Shown: piece by piece, positions 15,845 to 18,271 of the stretch
Numbering within the stretch: position 1 is the first letter of the stretch
Layout of the letters: each line of letters starts with the position of its first letter
DNA from: Zygnema cylindricum
Taxonomy: Eukaryota; Streptophyta; Zygnematophyceae; Zygnematales; Zygnemataceae
Assembly: GCA_037447655.1 (NCBI GenBank)
Contig: JBBHKE010003002.1
Location: forward strand, 258,114-276,384
Direction of reading: 5' to 3'
DNA length: 18,271 nucleotides
Position numbers and translations under genes: made by a program
The notes under the pieces: generated by a model
Told to the model about the DNA's origin: nothing
Seen by the model: only the letters and a program-made list of their open reading frames with translations
Database searches by the model: none

Positions 15845-16270
15845 TCTCTAGGGTGCCTATATTTAATGGATCTGACTTTCTTTATTGGGAAATGATAATA
15901 GATGGAGAACATTTTGAGAAGCACCTATGGGGCATAGTGTTCGGGCAAATTCGATGCCCACCTCCACCTAGGTTTGGAGGAACACGTTTTTGTGGCACCT
16001 CCGTCACAACAGCTATTAAAACATCAGCTACCATCACAAACCATGACGAGGAAGGGGGGGAAATAATCATGAAAGGAGAAAAGGAAGGAGTTGCTTCTCG
16101 AGAGACTCCATTGTCAAGGACAATATCCGCAGTAGCACCACCAGCAATAGTGACACGGAGTCAGACCGAACGGTCAGAATATGAAAATTAGAACTATAAT
16201 GACAAGGTGGTTGAGCTCTTAATTCTCAAAAGTGTAGTGAATGGGTATTGTCATTCCCCTTATGCATGTT
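15835..16270 (+). pseudogene. gag: Copia-A3 Gag, truncated
   Basis: The frame begins MGPLSRVPIFNGSDFLYWE, matching the N-terminal Gag motif of copia-B (GPPSRIPVFDGREYLYW) and copia-A2, and continues for 118 codons to a TAG at 16189-16191. Past the stop the same frame reads YNDKVVELLILKSVVNGY, like the YDQKNEQALHLIKLMI segment of copia-B Gag, so the stop is probably a mutation. Similarity fades near 16270 and no protease or pol domain follows. An insertion of unrelated residues rich in Glu, Lys and Thr lies in the middle. The upstream frame has a TAA in the LTR, so unlike copia-B this Gag cannot start inside its LTR. Confidence 0.7.
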
Positions 16271-16480
16271 AGATCTTCCTCTCAGATTTGGGTATTACGT
16301 TGTAAAATTTAGCTATAGGTTTTAACACTATATACGTTAAAACGAAAATCAAAACACATGGTTAAAGCGTACGTAATAAATAGATTAACGTACGTCAATA
16401 TTTAATTATGTTTCAAAAAAATACAATTTGAAACGTAATCATTTGCAATTCATACTGAAGAAAAGTTGGTTCACATTTAA

Positions 16481-16700
16481 GCGTACGAAATTCGCGCGGA
16501 AAGTTAATGTACATTGGAGAGTACGGAGCGTACAAAATTCGCGCGGAGAGGTAATCTACATTGTAGAGTACAGAATTCAATATTACCACGTACAGACATC
16601 GGTGAGGAAAATTAATCTACATTGAAAAGTACGGAATTTCATTTTCGACCGTACGGAAATCGATAAATAACGTCACATTTTGGAGCAAGTAAATCGTACA
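16481..16700. repeat. Degenerate 47-63-bp tandem repeats
   Basis: Four units start at 16481, 16528, 16588 and 16651, each opening with (GC)GTACRRAAATCG-like sequence. The first three continue with a TTAATSTACATTG core and AGTACGGA. The first two units share TTCGCGCGG. The units drift in length, which suggests an old array. Confidence 0.65.
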
Positions 16701-16910
16701 CGCGGATTTGTCTTGTATTTTTTAAAAATTGAAAATAACATAACTTCTCCGCTTTCACAATACCTTCTCCTCCTTTTAAAATTCTACTTCAATGATGACC
16801 GTAGGATATTTTTATACACTCTGCGTATGATCCTCATTTCACGTAGCCTACAAAAAAAAATTCGCCTGCAGCGCCAAAGGACGACAATATGACTGTAATT
16901 GTTTTTTTTT

Positions 16911-17024
16911 GTTTTTAATGTCATAGGTGAAGTGTTCTCGCGTGACGCGCGGCTAATTTTTATTTTTGTTTTTAATGCCAAAAGTTAAGTGTTCTCAAGT
17001 GACGAGCGACTCAATTGTTCGACG
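16911..17024. repeat. Two-copy 57-bp direct repeat
   Basis: GTTTTTAATG recurs at 16911 and 16968. Each copy continues with AAGTGTTCTC, then GTGACG and GCGCGGCT or GAGCGACT. A third, weaker copy (ATTCTCATGCGACGAGCG) follows near 17100. Confidence 0.65.
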
Positions 17025-17870
17025 GATTAGATGGTAGTGCTTAATGTGTGAACGTTGATTATATTATGTAGATATTTTGAGCCACGAACGCAATTTACAT
17101 ATTCTCATGCGACGAGCGTGATGATATTTGTGGTGCATGCTCTATACGAGAACAATGTAAGTATGAACACTTGGTTTTTTTTTGTCTTTTTTGTCCATCT
17201 AACCTAATCAGCGAAGAGACTCCTAAAAAAAATTCTCCACGCTTCGCGCAATAATTTTTTGTCCTTATCAATAACTGGGAGGGATTTACAATGGGATTTA
17301 CATTGCCCAGGCAAAATCCTCCTCGAAGGTCTTCGCCGAACGCCAAATAGGCCCTTCCCCCCAATGTCTAATACCACTACGGTACTTTATTTATACCAAC
17401 GTGTACTTCAAACGTACAATATTTGACAAAATGACGTAAGCGACTGTGCGCAACCAAAACAGTCACTGCCATGATCAATTCCCTTAGAGAAATTCACATA
17501 AATTTAACCGTACTTATGCCACATGACAGTACAGCATAATGGAAAAATAGAGGGTCAAAGTTAAAAGGGCGCCGAATTTATCAACACTACACCCCTAATT
17601 GTAATTAGAGTAATGAAAAAATAAGAGTACAAAAACTAAAAAAAAAAAAATAGAGTAATGAACGCTAATTTATGTGGTAGAGTTGTTTCAACTATGAAGT
17701 TTACTCTAATTTATTTAAGTACTCTAATTTGGCACGCTAATATCCTCTACTGTAAATAAGGTATTCGTACAGAATTTGGCAAAACGTACAGTTAATCGTC
17801 ACTATGATGTTTGCACTACGCGGTTTGTTAAAAGGCAATTTCATGATAACGGCCTGTATTAAATCATTAT

Positions 17871-17897
17871 TTGTACTTTTTTACTTAAAAAGTACAA
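17871..17897. other. Perfect 11-bp hairpin, AT-rich
   Basis: TTGTACTTTTT (17871-17881), loop TACTT, AAAAAGTACAA (17887-17897). It lies in the AT-rich region and may be part of a small foldback element. Confidence 0.65.
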
Positions 17898-18071
17898 TTT
17901 TGCACGGTCGAAGGTCGTATGTACTCCACACTATTTAAAACGAACCTATATTAGAATTAAAAACTCTAATTAAACTTTACCTTAAATAGAATATTGAAAA
18001 AATTAGAATCATTTACTCTATTTCATGTGATAGAGTCGAAATTTCGAGCGACCGAACTAGAGTAATTTACA

Positions 18072-18124
18072 CTAATTACGATTCGCGGTGTACATGACTA
18101 CAGTACACCGTGAATCGCTATTAG
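18072..18124. other. 22-bp near-perfect inverted repeat
   Basis: The left arm 18072-18093 (CTAATTACGATTCGCGGTG plus TAC) and right arm 18103-18124 are complementary except for three positions, with a 9-base loop. Weaker complementarity extends outward (GCGACC near 18049 and GGTCGC near 18131). This resembles the centre of a foldback transposon or MITE; no end duplications were identified. Confidence 0.65.
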
Positions 18125-18271
18125 CGTGTTGGTCGCTAATTGAGGTACCCTGTTTTTTTGGGCAAATTCTCAAATAGAATTAGACATTCTAAATGTTCCT
18201 ACACGTTATTTGAGGTGTTCCATAAAATAGGATTCATGACTCTAATATAGTGCCATCGTAAATAGTGTGGT

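Larger units (their letters stand above)
16271..18271. other. AT-rich region without a recognisable gene
   Basis: I see no domain, LTR boundary or splice-supported gene in this 2-kb stretch. It contains two groups of degenerate tandem repeats (16481-16700 and 16911-17024), many CTCTAAT/ATTAGAG words from 17590 onward and two hairpins. An 89-codon minus-strand open frame (17364 to 17095) has no known motif and I do not call it. The region may be the deleted interior of copia-A3, small DNA elements, or both. Confidence 0.6.

Noticed and set aside
17095-17364. 89-codon minus-strand open frame
   Set aside because: No recognisable motif, low-complexity Lys/Gln stretch, no homologous frame elsewhere in the window.

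Overview
The window is eukaryotic, almost certainly from a land-plant nuclear genome, and consists almost wholly of nested LTR retrotransposons. I found no cellular gene, rRNA gene, intact tRNA gene or prokaryotic feature. The plant call rests on the Ty1/copia Gag-protease-integrase-RT-RNase H polyprotein of plant type and a Ty3 element with plant-type protease and RT motifs. The primer-binding sites (PBS), which look complementary to a half initiator tRNA, and the retained CpG-rich LTRs make a bryophyte, lycophyte or fern as plausible as a seed plant. This is inference; I cannot name the species.

Layout, oldest to youngest. The scaffold is a minus-strand Ty3/gypsy element, visible as gag zinc knuckle, protease and linker (12510 to 11824) and as the linker/RT start (6060 to 5693). 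Four insertions into it or into its passengers are dated by target-site duplications (TSDs) or junctions. (1) copia-A2 (minus) entered the Ty3 RT at 5692/5693; its 5' LTR is 4613-5692, a gag-only interior is 3724-4611, and its 3' LTR (3728 down to 1791) is itself broken by a 1.37-kb insertion (2006-3377) and by copia-A1. (2) copia-A1 (plus; RT end, RNase H, polypurine tract, full 3' LTR, 1-1790) entered the A2 3' LTR. (3) copia-B (minus, 6061-11823) is a full-length Ty1/copia element inserted between Ty3 protease and RT, with TCTTT on both sides. (4) copia-A3 (plus, from 12511) entered the Ty3 gag; its 5' LTR is split by element C (13123-15529, minus, TSD ATAAG), and its PBS and gag follow at 15832 onward. 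From about 16280 to 18271 there is AT-rich DNA with degenerate tandem repeats and hairpins but no recognisable gene.

How the parts work together. Copia-B is the only element with all domains, but its frame is broken by several stop codons, one frameshift and a changed RT active site, so it is dead. Family A and C copies are deletion derivatives. In both copia-B and element C the Gag start codon lies inside the LTR (about 56-59 nt before its end), so each LTR carries promoter plus start codon; the 3' LTR of copia-B reads in frame into the interrupted Ty3 ORF. In families A and B the sequence directly after the 5' LTR resembles the complement of the initiator-tRNA anticodon arm, not the usual acceptor-end site, and also encodes the first conserved Gag residues. 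A 20-bp alternating purine/pyrimidine minisatellite occurs in the U3 of one A2 LTR and again inside element C.
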